From: Phytophthora hibernalis
Taxonomy: Eukaryota; Oomycota; Peronosporomycetes; Peronosporales; Peronosporaceae
Direction: 5' to 3'
NCBI GenBank assembly: GCA_012656075.1
Contig: JAAKBF010000156.1
Location: 1 to 64,000, forward strand
Length of the DNA stretch: 64,000 bases
Numbering within the stretch: the first letter of the stretch is position 1; each line of letters starts with the position of its first letter. Made by a program: the position numbers and the translations under genes. Positions 25,777 to 36,899 of the stretch are shown here, one piece after another. The notes under the pieces were generated by a model. That model had not been told where the DNA came from and ran no database searches. It saw nothing but the letters and a program-made list of their open reading frames with translations.

Positions 25777-26257
25777 AGCAAACTACATTGCACACCACCC
25801 ACACAAAATACAACCGTACCCATAAAACCACAACCAACACGCACACGCCAGCTTCACCACGGCCTCACCCACCGCTACGCGCTCCTCTAGAGGCGCGTAC
25901 TCGCCGTGCGGTCCAACTTCGAATGCGCCGCCTACCAGCGCGGATCGAACGTAGCGCCTCGTATCCGCCTTCTTGCCGGATATAGCCGTCCCTGCAGTCA
26001 TTCGCCGACACCGCAGGACCCACAGCGAGTACCGCAAGCATCCGACATCGAGTGAAAGACCGTCAGGAAGATTTCCACCGCCAGGACCATCCGGCCAAGC
26101 AGTGGACTCGGACCCGTATCGAGCCTTGCTGTGACCACCAGGGGATGTGCAGATACGTGTGTGCGAGCCACACCGGTCCTTGCAGCATGCCGAGCGCCAC
26201 GGGAGATGCAAAAGCAGCGTCGCAGCTGCGTGGCCGAGCCGATAAAAGAGCGCAAAA

Positions 26258-26330
26258 TGGTCATACAGGGGCTCGAACCCTGGACCGCAGCGTTATTAGC
26301 ACTGTGCTCTACCGACTGAGCTATACGACC
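26258..26330 (-). tRNA. tRNA-Ile(AAU) copy 48
   Basis: Consensus. Spacer G4, T-type, T4b. Confidence 0.95.
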
Positions 26331-26810
26331 AGCAAACTACATTGCACACCACCCACACAAAATACAACCGTACCCATAAAACCACAACCAACACGCACAC
26401 GCCAGCTTCACCACGGCCTCACCCACCGCTACGCGCTCCTCTAGAGGCGCGTACTCGCCGTGCGGTCCAACTTCGAATGCGCCGCCTACCAGCGCGGATC
26501 GAACGTAGCGCCTCGTATCCGCCTTCTTGCCGGATATAGCCGTCCCTGCAGTCATTCGCCGACACCGCAGGACCCACAGCGAGTACCGCAAGCATCCGAC
26601 ATCGAGTGAAAGACCGTCAGGAAGATTTCCACCGCCAGGACCATCCGGCCAAGCAGTGGACTCGGACCCGTATCGAGCCTTGCTGTGACCACCAGGGATG
26701 TGCAGATACGTGTGTGCGAGCCACACCGGTCCTTGCAGCATGCCGAGCGCCACGGGAGATGCAAAAGCAGCGTCGCAGCTGCGTGGCCGAGCCGATAAAA
26801 GAGCGCAAAA

Positions 26811-26883
26811 TGGTCATACAGGGGCTCGAACCCTGGACCGCAGCGTTATTAGCACTGTGCTCTACCGACTGAGCTATACGACC
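26811..26883 (-). tRNA. tRNA-Ile(AAU) copy 49
   Basis: Consensus. Spacer G3, T-type, T4b. Confidence 0.95.
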
Positions 26884-27363
26884 AGCAAACTACATTGCAC
26901 ACCACCCACACAAAATACAACCGTACCCATAAAACCACAACCAACACGCACACGCCAGCTTCACCACGGCCTCACCCACCGCTACGCGCTCCTCTAGAGG
27001 CGCGTACTCGCCGTGCGGTCCAACTTCGAATGCGCCGCCTACCAGCGCGGATCGAACGTAGCGCCTCGTATCCGCCTTCTTGCCGGATATAGCCGTCCCT
27101 GCAGTCATTCGCCGACACCGCAGGACCCACAGCGAGTACCGCAAGCATCCGACATCGAGTGAAAGACCGTCAGGAAGATTTCCACCGCCAGGACCATCCG
27201 GCCAAGCAGTGGACTCGGACCCGTATCGAGCCTTGCTGTGACCACCAGGGATGTGCAGATACGTGTGTGCGAGCCACACCGGCCCTTGCAGCATGCCGAG
27301 CGCCACGGGAGACACAAAAGCAGCGTCGCAGCTGCGTGGCCGAGCCGATAAAAGAGCGCAAAA

Positions 27364-27436
27364 TGGTCATACAGGGGCTCGAACCCTGGACCGCAGCGTT
27401 ATTAGCACTGTGCTCTACCGACTGAGCTATACGACC
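27364..27436 (-). tRNA. tRNA-Ile(AAU) copy 50
   Basis: Consensus. Spacer G3, C-type, T4b. Confidence 0.95.
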
Positions 27437-27912
27437 AGCAAACTACATTGCACACCACCCACACAAAATACAACCGTACCCATAAAACCACAACCAACAC
27501 GCACACGCCAGCTTCACCACGGCCTCACCCACCGCTACGCGCTCCTCTAGAGGCGCGTACTCGCCGTGCGGTCCAACTTCGAATGCGCCGCCTACCAGCG
27601 CGGATCGAACGTAGCGCCTCGTATCCGCCTTCTTGCCGGATATAGCCGTCCCTGCAGTCATTCGCCGACACCGCAGGACCCACAGCGAGTACCGCAAGCA
27701 TCCGACATCGAGTGAAAGACCGTCAGGAAGATTTCCACCGCCAGGACCATCCGGCCAAGCAGTGGACTCGGACCCGTATCGAGCCTTGCTGTGACCACCA
27801 GGATGTGCAGATACGTGTGTGCGAGCCACACCGGTCCTTGCAGCATGCCGAGCGCCACGGGAGACAAAGCAGCGTCGCAGCTGCGTGGCCGAGCCGATAA
27901 AAGAGCGCAAAA

Positions 27913-27985
27913 TGGTCATACAGGGGCTCGAACCCTGGACCGCAGCGTTATTAGCACTGTGCTCTACCGACTGAGCTATACGACC
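27913..27985 (-). tRNA. tRNA-Ile(AAU) copy 51
   Basis: Consensus. Spacer G2, mixed with a 3-base loss, T4b. Confidence 0.95.
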
Positions 27986-28464
27986 AGCAAACTACATTGC
28001 ACACCACCCACACAAAATACAACCGTACCCATAAAACCACAACCAACACGCACACGCCAGCTTCACCACGGCCTCACCCACCGCTACGCGCTCCTCTAGA
28101 GGCGCGTACTCGCCGTGCGGTCCAACTTCGAATGCGCCGCCTACCAGCGCGGATCGAACGTAGCGCCTCGTATCCGCCTTCTTGCCGGATATAGCCGTCC
28201 CTGCAGTCATTCGCCGACACCGCAGGACCCACAGCGAGTACCGCAAGCATCCGACATCGAGTGAAAGACCGTCAGGAAGATTTCCACCGCCAGGACCATC
28301 CGGCCAAGCAGTGGACTCGGACCCGTATCGAGCCTTGCTGTGACCACCAGGATGTGCAGATACGTGTGTGCGAGCCACACCGGTCCTTGCAGCATGCCGA
28401 GCGCCACGGGAGACACAAAAGCAGCGTCGCAGCTGCGTGGCCGAGCCGATAAAAGAGCGCAAAA

Positions 28465-28537
28465 TGGTCATACAGGGGCTCGAACCCTGGACCGCAGCGT
28501 TATTAGCACTGTGCTCTACCGACTGAGCTATACGACC
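28465..28537 (-). tRNA. tRNA-Ile(AAU) copy 52
   Basis: Consensus. Spacer G2, mixed, T4b. Confidence 0.95.
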
Positions 28538-29016
28538 AGCAAACTACATTGCACACCACCCACACAAAATACAACCGTACCCATAAAACCACAACCAACA
28601 CGCACACGCCAGCTTCACCACGGCCTCACCCACCGCTACGCGCTCCTCTAGAGGCGCGTACTCGCCGTGCGGTCCAACTTCGAATGCGCCGCCTACCAGC
28701 GCGGATCGAACGTAGCGCCTCGTATCCGCCTTCTTGCCGGATATAGCCGTCCCTGCAGTCATTCGCCGACACCGCAGGACCCACAGCGAGTACCGCAAGC
28801 ATCCGACATCGAGTGAAAGACCGTCAGGAAGATTTCCACCGCCAGGACCATCCGGCCAAGCAGTGGACTCGGACCCGTATCGAGCCTTGCTGTGACCACC
28901 AGGATGTGCAGATACGTGTGTGCGAGCCACACCGGTCCTTGCAGCATGCCGAGCGCCACGGGAGATGCAAAAGCAGCGTCGCAGCTGCGTGGCCGAGCCG
29001 ATAAAAGAGCGCAAAA

Positions 29017-29089
29017 TGGTCATACAGGGGCTCGAACCCTGGACCGCAGCGTTATTAGCACTGTGCTCTACCGACTGAGCTATACGACC
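29017..29089 (-). tRNA. tRNA-Ile(AAU) copy 53
   Basis: Consensus. Spacer G2, T-type, T4b. Confidence 0.95.
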
Positions 29090-29570
29090 AGCAAACTACA
29101 TTGCACACCACCCACACAAAATACAACCGTACCCATAAAACCACAACCAACACGCACACGCCAGCTTCACCACGGCCTCACCCACCGCTACGCGCTCCTC
29201 TAGAGGCGCGTACTCGCCGTGCGGTCCAACTTCGAATGCGCCGCCTACCAGCGCGGATCGAACGTAGCGCCTCGTATCCGCCTTCTTGCCGGATATAGCC
29301 GTCCCTGCAGTCATTCGCCGACACCGCAGGACCCACAGCGAGTACCGCAAGCATCCGACATCGAGTGAAAGACCGTCAGGAAGATTTCCACCGCCAGGAC
29401 CATCCGGCCAAGCAGTGGACTCGGACCCGTATCGAGCCTTGCTGTGACCACCAGGGGATGTGCAGATACGTGTGTGCGAGCCACACCGGTCCTTGCAGCA
29501 TGCCGAGCGCCACGGGAGATGCAAAAGCAGCGTCGCAGCTGCGTGGCCGAGCCGATAAAAGAGCGCAAAA

Positions 29571-29643
29571 TGGTCATACAGGGGCTCGAACCCTGGACCG
29601 CAGCGTTATTAGCACTGTGCTCTACCGACTGAGCTATACGACC
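29571..29643 (-). tRNA. tRNA-Ile(AAU) copy 54
   Basis: Consensus. Spacer G4, T-type, T4b. Confidence 0.95.
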
Positions 29644-30121
29644 AGCAAACTACATTGCACACCACCCACACAAAATACAACCGTACCCATAAAACCACAA
29701 CCAACACGCACACGCCAGCTTCACCACGGCCTCACCCACCGCTACGCGCTCCTCTAGAGGCGCGTACTCGCCGTGCGGTCCAACTTCGAATGCGCCGCCT
29801 ACCAGCGCGGATCGAACGTAGCGCCTCGTATCCGCCTTCTTGCCGGATATAGCCGTCCCTGCAGTCATTCGCCGACACCGCAGGACCCACAGCGAGTACC
29901 GCAAGCATCCGACATCGAGTGAAAGACCGTCAGGAAGATTTCCACCGCCAGGACCATCCGGCCAAGCAGTGGACTCGGACCCGTATCGAGCCTTGCTGTG
30001 ACCACCAGGATGTGCAGATACGTGTGTGCGAGCCACACCGGTCCTTGCAGCATGCCGAGCGCCACGGGAGATGCAAAGCAGCGTCGCAGCTGCGTGGCCG
30101 AGCCGATAAAAGAGCGCAAAA

Positions 30122-30194
30122 TGGTCATACAGGGGCTCGAACCCTGGACCGCAGCGTTATTAGCACTGTGCTCTACCGACTGAGCTATACGACC
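30122..30194 (-). tRNA. tRNA-Ile(AAU) copy 55
   Basis: Consensus. Spacer G2, T-type (one A short), T4b. Confidence 0.95.
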
Positions 30195-30675
30195 AGCAAA
30201 CTACATTGCACACCACCCACACAAAATACAACCGTACCCATAAAACCACAACCAACACGCACACGCCAGCTTCACCACGGCCTCACCCACCGCTACGCGC
30301 TCCTCTAGAGGCGCGTACTCGCCGTGCGGTCCAACTTCGAATGCGCCGCCTACCAGCGCGGATCGAACGTAGCGCCTCGTATCCGCCTTCTTGCCGGATA
30401 TAGCCGTCCCTGCAGTCATTCGCCGACACCGCAGGACCCACAGCGAGTACCGCAAGCATCCGACATCGAGTGAAAGACCGTCAGGAAGATTTCCACCGCC
30501 AGGACCATCCGGCCAAGCAGTGGACTCGGACCCGTATCGAGCCTTGCTGTGACCACCAGGGGATGTGCAGATACGTGTGTGCGAGCCACACCGGTCCTTG
30601 CAACACGCCGAGCGCCACGGGAGATGCAAAAGCAGCGTCGCAGCTGCGTGGCCGAGCCGATAAAAGAGCGCAAAA

Positions 30676-30748
30676 TGGTCATACAGGGGCTCGAACCCTG
30701 GACCGCAGCGTTATTAGCACTGTGCTCTACCGACTGAGCTATACGACC
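30676..30748 (-). tRNA. tRNA-Ile(AAU) copy 56
   Basis: Consensus. Spacer G4, T-type with the GCAACACG sub-variant typical of the array edges, T4b. Confidence 0.95.
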
Positions 30749-31227
30749 AGCAAACTACATTGCACACCACCCACACAAAATACAACCGTACCCATAAAAC
30801 CACAACCAACACGCACACGCCAGCTTCACCACGGCCTCACCCACCGCTACGCGCTCCTCTAGAGGCGCGTACTCGCCGTGCGGTCCAACTTCGAATGCGC
30901 CGCCTACCAGCGCGGATCGAACGTAGCGCCTCGTATCCGCCTTCTTGCCGGATATAGCCGTCCCTGCAGTCATTCGCCGACACCGCAGGACCCACAGCGA
31001 GTACCGCAAGCATCCGACATCGAGTGAAAGACCGTCAGGAAGATTTCCACCGCCAGGACCATCCGGCCAAGCAGTGGACTCGGACCCGTATCGAGCCTTG
31101 CTGTGACCACCAGGATGTGCAGATACGTGTGTGCGAGCCACACCGGTCCTTGCAGCATGCCGAGCGCCACGGGAGATGCAAAAGCAGCGTCGCAGCTGCG
31201 TGGCCGAGCCGATAAAAGAGCGCAAAA

Positions 31228-31300
31228 TGGTCATACAGGGGCTCGAACCCTGGACCGCAGCGTTATTAGCACTGTGCTCTACCGACTGAGCTATACGACC
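31228..31300 (-). tRNA. tRNA-Ile(AAU) copy 57
   Basis: Consensus. Spacer G2, T-type, T4b. Confidence 0.95.
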
Positions 31301-31781
31301 AGCAAACTACATTGCACACCACCCACACAAAATACAACCGTACCCATAAAACCACAACCAACACGCACACGCCAGCTTCACCACGGCCTCACCCACCGCT
31401 ACGCGCTCCTCTAGAGGCGCGTACTCGCCGTGCGGTCCAACTTCGAATGCGCCGCCTACCAGCGCGGATCGAACGTAGCGCCTCGTATCCGCCTTCTTGC
31501 CGGATATAGCCGTCCCTGCAGTCATTCGCCGACACCGCAGGACCCACAGCGAGTACCGCAAGCATCCGACATCGAGTGAAAGACCGTCAGGAAGATTTCC
31601 ACCGCCAGGACCATCCGGCCAAGCAGTGGACTCGGACCCGTATCGAGCCTTGCTGTGACCACCAGGGGATGTGCAGATACGTGTGTGCGAGCCACACCGG
31701 CCCTTGCAGCATGCCGAGCGCCACGGGAGACACAAAAGCAGCGTCGCAGCTGCGTGGCCGAGCCGATAAAAGAGCGCAAAA

Positions 31782-31854
31782 TGGTCATACAGGGGCTCGA
31801 ACCCTGGACCGCAGCGTTATTAGCACTGTGCTCTACCGACTGAGCTATACGACC
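31782..31854 (-). tRNA. tRNA-Ile(AAU) copy 58
   Basis: Consensus. Spacer G4, C-type (last C-type unit), T4b. Confidence 0.95.
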
Positions 31855-32333
31855 AGCAAACTACATTGCACACCACCCACACAAAATACAACCGTACCCA
31901 TAAAACCACAACCAACACGCACACGCCAGCTTCACCACGGCCTCACCCACCGCTACGCGCTCCTCTAGAGGCGCGTACTCGCCGTGCGGTCCAACTTCGA
32001 ATGCGCCGCCTACCAGCGCGGATCGAACGTAGCGCCTCGTATCCGCCTTCTTGCCGGATATAGCCGTCCCTGCAGTCATTCGCCGACACCGCAGGACCCA
32101 CAGCGAGTACCGCAAACATCCGACATCGAGTGAAAGACCGTCAGGAAGATTTCCACCGCCAGGACCATCCGGCCAAGCAGTGGACTCGGACCCGTATCGA
32201 GCCTTGCTGTGACCACCAGGATGTGCAGATACGTGTGTGCGAGCCACACCGGTCCTTGCAACACGCCGAGCGCCACGGGAGATGCAAAAGCAGCGTCGCA
32301 GCTGCGTGGCCGAGCCGATAAAAGAGCGCAAAA

Positions 32334-32406
32334 TGGTCATACAGGGGCTCGAGCCCTGGACCGCAGCGTTATTAGCACTGTGCTCTACCGACTGAGCTAT
32401 ACGACC
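32334..32406 (-). tRNA. tRNA-Ile(AAU) copy 59, T54C variant
   Basis: Position 54 is C instead of the near-universal T, altering the T loop and the B box. Otherwise consensus. Spacer G2, T-type (GCAACACG), T4b. Confidence 0.85.
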
Positions 32407-32885
32407 AGCAAACTACATTGCACACCACCCACACAAAATACAACCGTACCCATAAAACCACAACCAACACGCACACGCCAGCTTCACCACGGCCTCACCC
32501 ACCGCTACGCGCTCCTCTAGAGGCGCGTACTCGCCGTGCGGTCCAACTTCGAATGCGCCGCCTACCAGCGCGGATCGAACGTAGCGCCTCGTATCCGCCT
32601 TCTTGCCGGATATAGCCGTCCCTGCAGTCATTCGCCGACACCGCAGGACCCACAGCGAGTACCGCAAGCATCCGACATCGAGTGAAAGACCGTCAGGAAG
32701 ATTTCCACCGCCAGGACCATCCGGCCAAGCAGTGGACTCGGACCCGTATCGAGCCTTGCTGTGACCACCAGGATGTGCAGATACGTGTGTGCGAGCCACA
32801 CCGGTCCTTGCAACACGCCGAGCGCCACGGGAGATGCAAAAGCAGCGTCGCAGCTGCGTGGCCGAGCCGATAAAAGAGCGCAAAA

Positions 32886-32958
32886 TGGTCATACAGGGGC
32901 TCGAACCCTGGACCGCAGCGTTATTAGCACTGTGCTCTACCGACTGAGCTATACGACC
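32886..32958 (-). tRNA. tRNA-Ile(AAU) copy 60
   Basis: Consensus. Spacer G2, T-type (GCAACACG), T4b. Confidence 0.95.
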
Positions 32959-33436
32959 AGCAAACTACATTGCACACCACCCACACAAAATACAACCGTA
33001 CCCATAAAACCACAACCAACACGCACACGCCAGCTTCACCACGGCCTCACCCACCGCTACGCGCTCCTCTAGAGGCGCGTACTCGCCGTGCGGTCCAACT
33101 TCGAATGCGCCGCCTACCAGCGCGGATCGAACGTAGCGCCTCGTATCCGCCTTCTTGCCGGATATAGCCGTCCCTGCAGTCATTCGCCGACACCGCAGGA
33201 CCCACAGCGAGTACCGCAAACATCCGACATCGAGTGAAAGACCGTCAGGAAGATTTCCACCACCAGGACCATCCGGCCAAGCAGTGGACTCGGACCCGTA
33301 TCGAGCCTTGCTGTGACCACCAGGGGATGTGCAGATACGTGTGTGCGAGCCACACCGGTCCTTGCAACACGCCGAGCGCCACGGAGATGCAAAGCAGCGT
33401 CGCAGCTGCGTGGCCGAGCCGATAAAAGAGCGCAAA

Positions 33437-33509
33437 TGGTCATACAGGGGCTCGAACCCTGGACCGCAGCGTTATTAGCACTGTGCTCTACCGACTGAGC
33501 TATACGACC
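33437..33509 (-). tRNA. tRNA-Ile(AAU) copy 61, weak terminator
   Basis: Consensus tRNA, but the first terminator is only TTT; the second T4 run remains. Spacer G4, T-type (GCAACACG). Confidence 0.93.
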
Positions 33510-33983
33510 AGCAAACTACATTGCACACCACCCACACAAAATACAACCGTACCCATAAAACCACAACCAACACGCACACGCCAGCTTCACCACGGCCTCA
33601 CCCACCGCTACGCGCTCCTCTAGAGGCGCGTACTCGCCGTGCGGTCCAACTGAATGCGCCGCCTACCAGCGCGGATCGAACGTAGCGCCTCGTATCCGCC
33701 TTCTTGCCGGATATAGCCGTCCCTGCAGTCATTCGCCGACACCGCAGGACCCACAGCGAGTACCGCAAGCATCCGACATCGAGTGAAAGACCGTCAGGAA
33801 GATTTCCACCGCCAGGACCATCCGGCCAAGCAGTGGACTCGGACCCGTATCGAGCCTTGCTGTGACCATCAGGATGTGCAGATACGTGTGCGAGCCACAC
33901 CGGTCCTGCAACACGCCGAGCGCCACGGGAGATGCAAAAGCAGCGTCGCAGCTGCGTGGCCGAGCCGATAAAAGAGCGCAAAA

Positions 33984-34051
33984 TGGTCATACAGGGGCTC
34001 GAACCCTGCAGCGTTATTAGCACTGTGCTCTACCGACTGAGCTATACGACC
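33984..34051 (-). pseudogene. tRNA-Ile copy 62, variable loop deleted (68 nt)
   Basis: The last copy lacks five bases covering the variable loop, so the anticodon and T stems run together. The leader diverges immediately upstream. Probably a dead edge copy. Spacer G2, T-type (GCAACACG), T4b. Confidence 0.8.
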
Positions 34052-34083
34052 AGGAATCTACGTTGCACACTGACTCTACAATA

Positions 34084-34395
34084 TGTCGCGCTCCGCGCTC
34101 TGATCTGAAGCTCACCCGCAAGGCTCTTACAAAACGTGCGCGAGAGAGTGTACCGCACGAGAGGCGAGAGTACGTTGGTCGTTCGGCTCCGTTTTACAGT
34201 GGTCCTGATCAACTCGTTTTCGTGGACGAGACTTCAAAGGACGAAAGTTAAGATTTATTGTTTTACTGCGACAATTAACATAGCTAACAACCTATTTAGA
34301 ACGGTGCTGCCGCGATACGGCTGGTCAGCAAGGAACACACTCGCTCACATCACGGTTCCATTTAGTCGTCCCCAGATCGACGATCCTGAACGCGT
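34084..34395 (+). pseudogene. DDE transposase fragment (Tc1/mariner-like)
   Basis: In one frame to about 34,251 the sequence reads DQLVFVDETSKDE. About 50 bases later, in another frame, it reads PRYGWSARNTLA. This is the first-Asp block of DDE_3-type transposases (VFVDE followed by RYGWS), split by a short insertion and a frame change. The second Asp and the Glu are not found. It sits directly against the right end of the tRNA array. The family call is inferred from this motif alone. Confidence 0.5.
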
Positions 34396-35160
34396 TACTG
34401 GAATCAGGCAAGTCTTCCTCGCTTCTAGACCGTCCTTCCACTCCGACCATCCACATATACGCATGATCCTATAGGCATTAGCTGTCTCAACCTTCCACCA
34501 GAACGCAAGGCCGCGTTGTCAATTCGACTTCTGGAATCCTGCTACGCGTCACTCAACAAACAAGCCTCCTCAGAACAAGATCGTTAGGGTCCTGTGTCTG
34601 TCCTTCTTCTTCTTAATCCGCTGCTCAGAGATACCTGCGAGGAAGGGTCGGTTGCGATGGTTTGCACTGAAAGCAATTGATGTATCAGCGCTCGACCAAA
34701 ACGGACAACCAACATTGAACGCTGTTCAAGCCGATTCCGTGCATATACGATTACGAGGCTCTAAAACGAACTAGGCTGGTCAGGTCGTACCTCGCATGCT
34801 ACGACATTCAAGGCACCAATTCTTGTGCCCGGTAATCGGTGCAATTATCCTCCTCCGTGCCCGGAGGAGGCTCGATGAACCTACCGATCACCTCCAATAT
34901 GTTGAGAGAAGGCACGTTCAATTCCATCTCGGTTGAACTCGTAGCGACCAATATCCAGGAAGCAGCAGCCCGCATCGGCGACAATCCGCGGACCTACAGT
35001 ACGCATTCTCTCAGGTCTGGAGGTGCCACCCACATGTACCGCTCGGGCGTGGACGCACTGACAATCAAATTCCACGGTCGATGGGCACATTCAAGATCTA
35101 TACGCGACTCCGCAAGGAATTAGTGTCAATCATTGCGTCCCAAATGGTGAGTTGGGCAAG
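34396..35160 (+). pseudogene. Crypton-type tyrosine recombinase remnant
   Basis: Collinear blocks of a DNA-transposon tyrosine recombinase. HPHIRMIL and PERKAALSIRLLESCYASL lie at about 34,440-34,560. FFFLIRCSE, with the box-I Arg, lies near 34,612. RWFALKAIDV, LCPVIGAIILLRA, HSLRSGGATHMYRSGVDALT (HxxR) and FHGRW follow. After a frame change at about 35,085, FKIYTRL supplies the nucleophile Tyr. An in-frame TAG interrupts near 34,770. All catalytic blocks are present but the frame is broken, so it is inactive. Crypton is chosen over phage integrase from the overall block pattern known in oomycetes; that is recognition, not a search. Confidence 0.75.
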
Positions 35161-35218
35161 ATCAGCAACAACTCTACAATGATGACCTTTCGCCGTCTAT
35201 TGGGGAGGGGGACTTAGA

Positions 35219-35292
35219 TTTGCCCATTTAGAACAAAACTGCGGCCGGCTACGAGATCCATCACTCAATACATGCCGCTGATTGCCCCAACA
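35219..35292 (+). repeat. Direct repeat, copy A (about 74 bp)
   Basis: Shares TTTGCCCATTT at its start and ATGCCGCTGATTGCCCCAAC at its end with 35,531-35,603; the middle carries substitutions. Possibly the ends of a degraded short element. Confidence 0.7.
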
Positions 35293-35530
35293 TCGTCGCA
35301 CTGGTAACGAGCAGAGGAAAGGTGAATTCGTGCACAGCACAAAAGGCTGTTGCCAGTCCTGAGCGGCCGTTCAGAAACCCGCGCTCGGGTAAGATGCCTT
35401 CCAACGCATGTTCAACATCTGGTAGAGCAGAGCAAGAGGCAGAGGGCTCATTCGGCAATCTGCCCCAAGCATCGCAACCCACTCACCTCAACCCTTAAAA
35501 TGTTTTTAGTAGAAGTAAGATAGGATCAGC

Positions 35531-35603
35531 TTTGCCCATTTCGGACAAAGCTGCAGCCGGCTTCGAGAGCCATTACTCAATACATGCCGCTGATTGCCCC
35601 AAC
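35531..35603 (+). repeat. Direct repeat, copy B (about 73 bp)
   Basis: Partner of 35,219-35,292, same orientation, start-to-start distance 312 bp. Confidence 0.7.
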
Positions 35604-36567
35604 AAAAATCAAAAACATTTTTTGAAAATGGCATCTCACGCCGAGGTGCGCAATATTTTTCGTAGTGGATAATATGGAGTGCTGACATTGTCCACATGTA
35701 GCTAATGGACCCTACTATAGCGTAGTATAGCTCGCTTTGTTCCGAGGTTTAATAGACATTTATCCTTTTGTTTCGGAGGGTCTCATATATTGCCGGAACT
35801 GTATTTTTAGGGAGTGGGTCCTGCAACGTTAATTTCGCGTCTTTTTATTTAACATCCTTAAGGGCACGTTAACGTCAATTTAAACGTACCGTTTCTGGAA
35901 GGAGGGGGTGAAGGCAAACTCCCACATTTTGGACAACGTCTGTATGCTTCACGAGAGAGGCTCGCATATCGATGATTTCTCTAGTCCTTGCTTAACCCGG
36001 GCGAGGCGCGTTAAAAGGCTCCTGGTATTGCGATCTAGATCTGAGGCAAACGTGAGAGCCCCTTTGATTTTGTGGATTTGACGCCCATGACACCAATCCC
36101 CAATTACGTTAAGGGATTTATTTTTGTTTGACAGAACTTCAGTTGCTGCAGATCCTTGATGCAACTTGATTAACGTTGTCGGAATGCCATTAGTTTTTAT
36201 AATAATAATGAATTTTAATACATTATTTAAAATAATACAAGTTGACATAAGAGAACTCGCAGTTCGAATTCGCAGCTCGAGGAACTGTGCTAGGGGCCCT
36301 AGAAAGTTTTTTGACATCCGGCAAAATAACACTAACGTTGCCAAAGTTGCCAAACGATGAGCGTGTTTTCATCAAGCAACATTATGCTAAATCGTGTTGC
36401 TACACCATTTCGGCGGTGGTACATGTTGTACTAAAACATTCGTTCTAATGTTAGTGTTTTTAGCACGACTAATAATGGTATGTTTACGCTTTCAAGTAGC
36501 AATCGTTAGTAGTGATATTCGAATCGCTAAAATATGCGTTAACTATGCCCAGTACTAGCGATCGATA

Positions 36568-36600
36568 GGTGGGTCTGCTGCCTTCTTGTCTCCTCCTCTC
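36568..36600 (+). repeat. Flanking direct repeat, left (GGTCTGCTGCCTTCTTG)
   Basis: GATCGATAGGTGGGTCTGCT and following bases match 40,896-40,930 in the same orientation. TCCTAGG also abuts the TA on both sides of the transposon. Confidence 0.6.
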
Positions 36601-36624
36601 TCATTATCTACTGGTAGTCCTAGG

Positions 36625-36626
36625 TA
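36625..36626. other. TA target-site duplication, left
   Basis: TA directly before the left TIR; the right partner is 40,882-40,883. Confidence 0.7.
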
Positions 36627-36652
36627 CTGTTGATTTGATGCGTTGCATCTTA
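36627..36652 (+). repeat. Left terminal inverted repeat (26 bp)
   Basis: Exact reverse complement of 40,856-40,881; similarity stops abruptly after base 26. Confidence 0.9.
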
Positions 36653-36899
36653 ACTGTCGCGGGTTAAGATGCCTGCATCAAATAATAAGATGCACGCATC
36701 TTATTCATCTCGGGTTTAATGTATCAGTCGAGCATTGACAAAATTTGCAGTTCAAACCAGAAAATTTAATTAAAATACGCTTAACCCAAATCTTCCATGC
36801 ACGCGAAATACGCTGCTATTCAAAACGTGTATTCTTGAGCCAGCGGGTTAGAGAAGTGATCCTCGTCGCCCCAATGAGCCCAATAAAAACCGCCTCAAT

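Larger units (their letters stand above)
66..34083 (-). repeat. Tandem array of 62 tRNA-Ile(AAU) units, about 552 bp each
   Basis: Head-to-tail units of 545-554 bp, each holding one 73-bp tRNA gene on the minus strand and about 480 bp of spacer. The first unit starts partway through a spacer and the last fades out about 30 bp beyond its tRNA, giving roughly 61.5 units. Spacers are almost as conserved as the tRNA. They differ mainly in a G run of 1-4, in two linked haplotypes and in single-base losses in short homopolymers. Copies 22-39 are nearly all C-type and copies 41-62 mostly T-type. Each spacer contains the palindromes CGCAGCTGCG and CTCTAGAG. Open frames in the spacers shift with the G run and are not treated as genes. 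Concerted evolution by unequal exchange or gene conversion is the likely explanation. Confidence 0.97.
35161..36560. other. No recognised gene; AT-rich intergenic sequence
   Basis: Contains a direct repeat pair (listed separately) and only short open frames. A 134-codon minus-strand frame at 35,949-36,353 resembles nothing I know and is not called. Confidence 0.5.

Noticed and set aside
66..34083. Repeated open frames of 60-159 codons on both strands of every unit (for example minus-strand frames starting inside the tRNA)
   Set aside because: They change frame with the G-run length, some start within the tRNA gene, there is no family signature and no codon-type substitution pattern. GC-rich, stop-poor spacer explains them.
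66..34083. CRISPR-like or satellite array
   Set aside because: The repeat is about 552 bp with a functional-looking tRNA in each unit and no short-repeat/unique-spacer alternation.
35949..36353. 134-codon minus-strand frame
   Set aside because: No recognisable motif, AT-rich low-complexity (poly-Ile) segment, no neighbours that support it.
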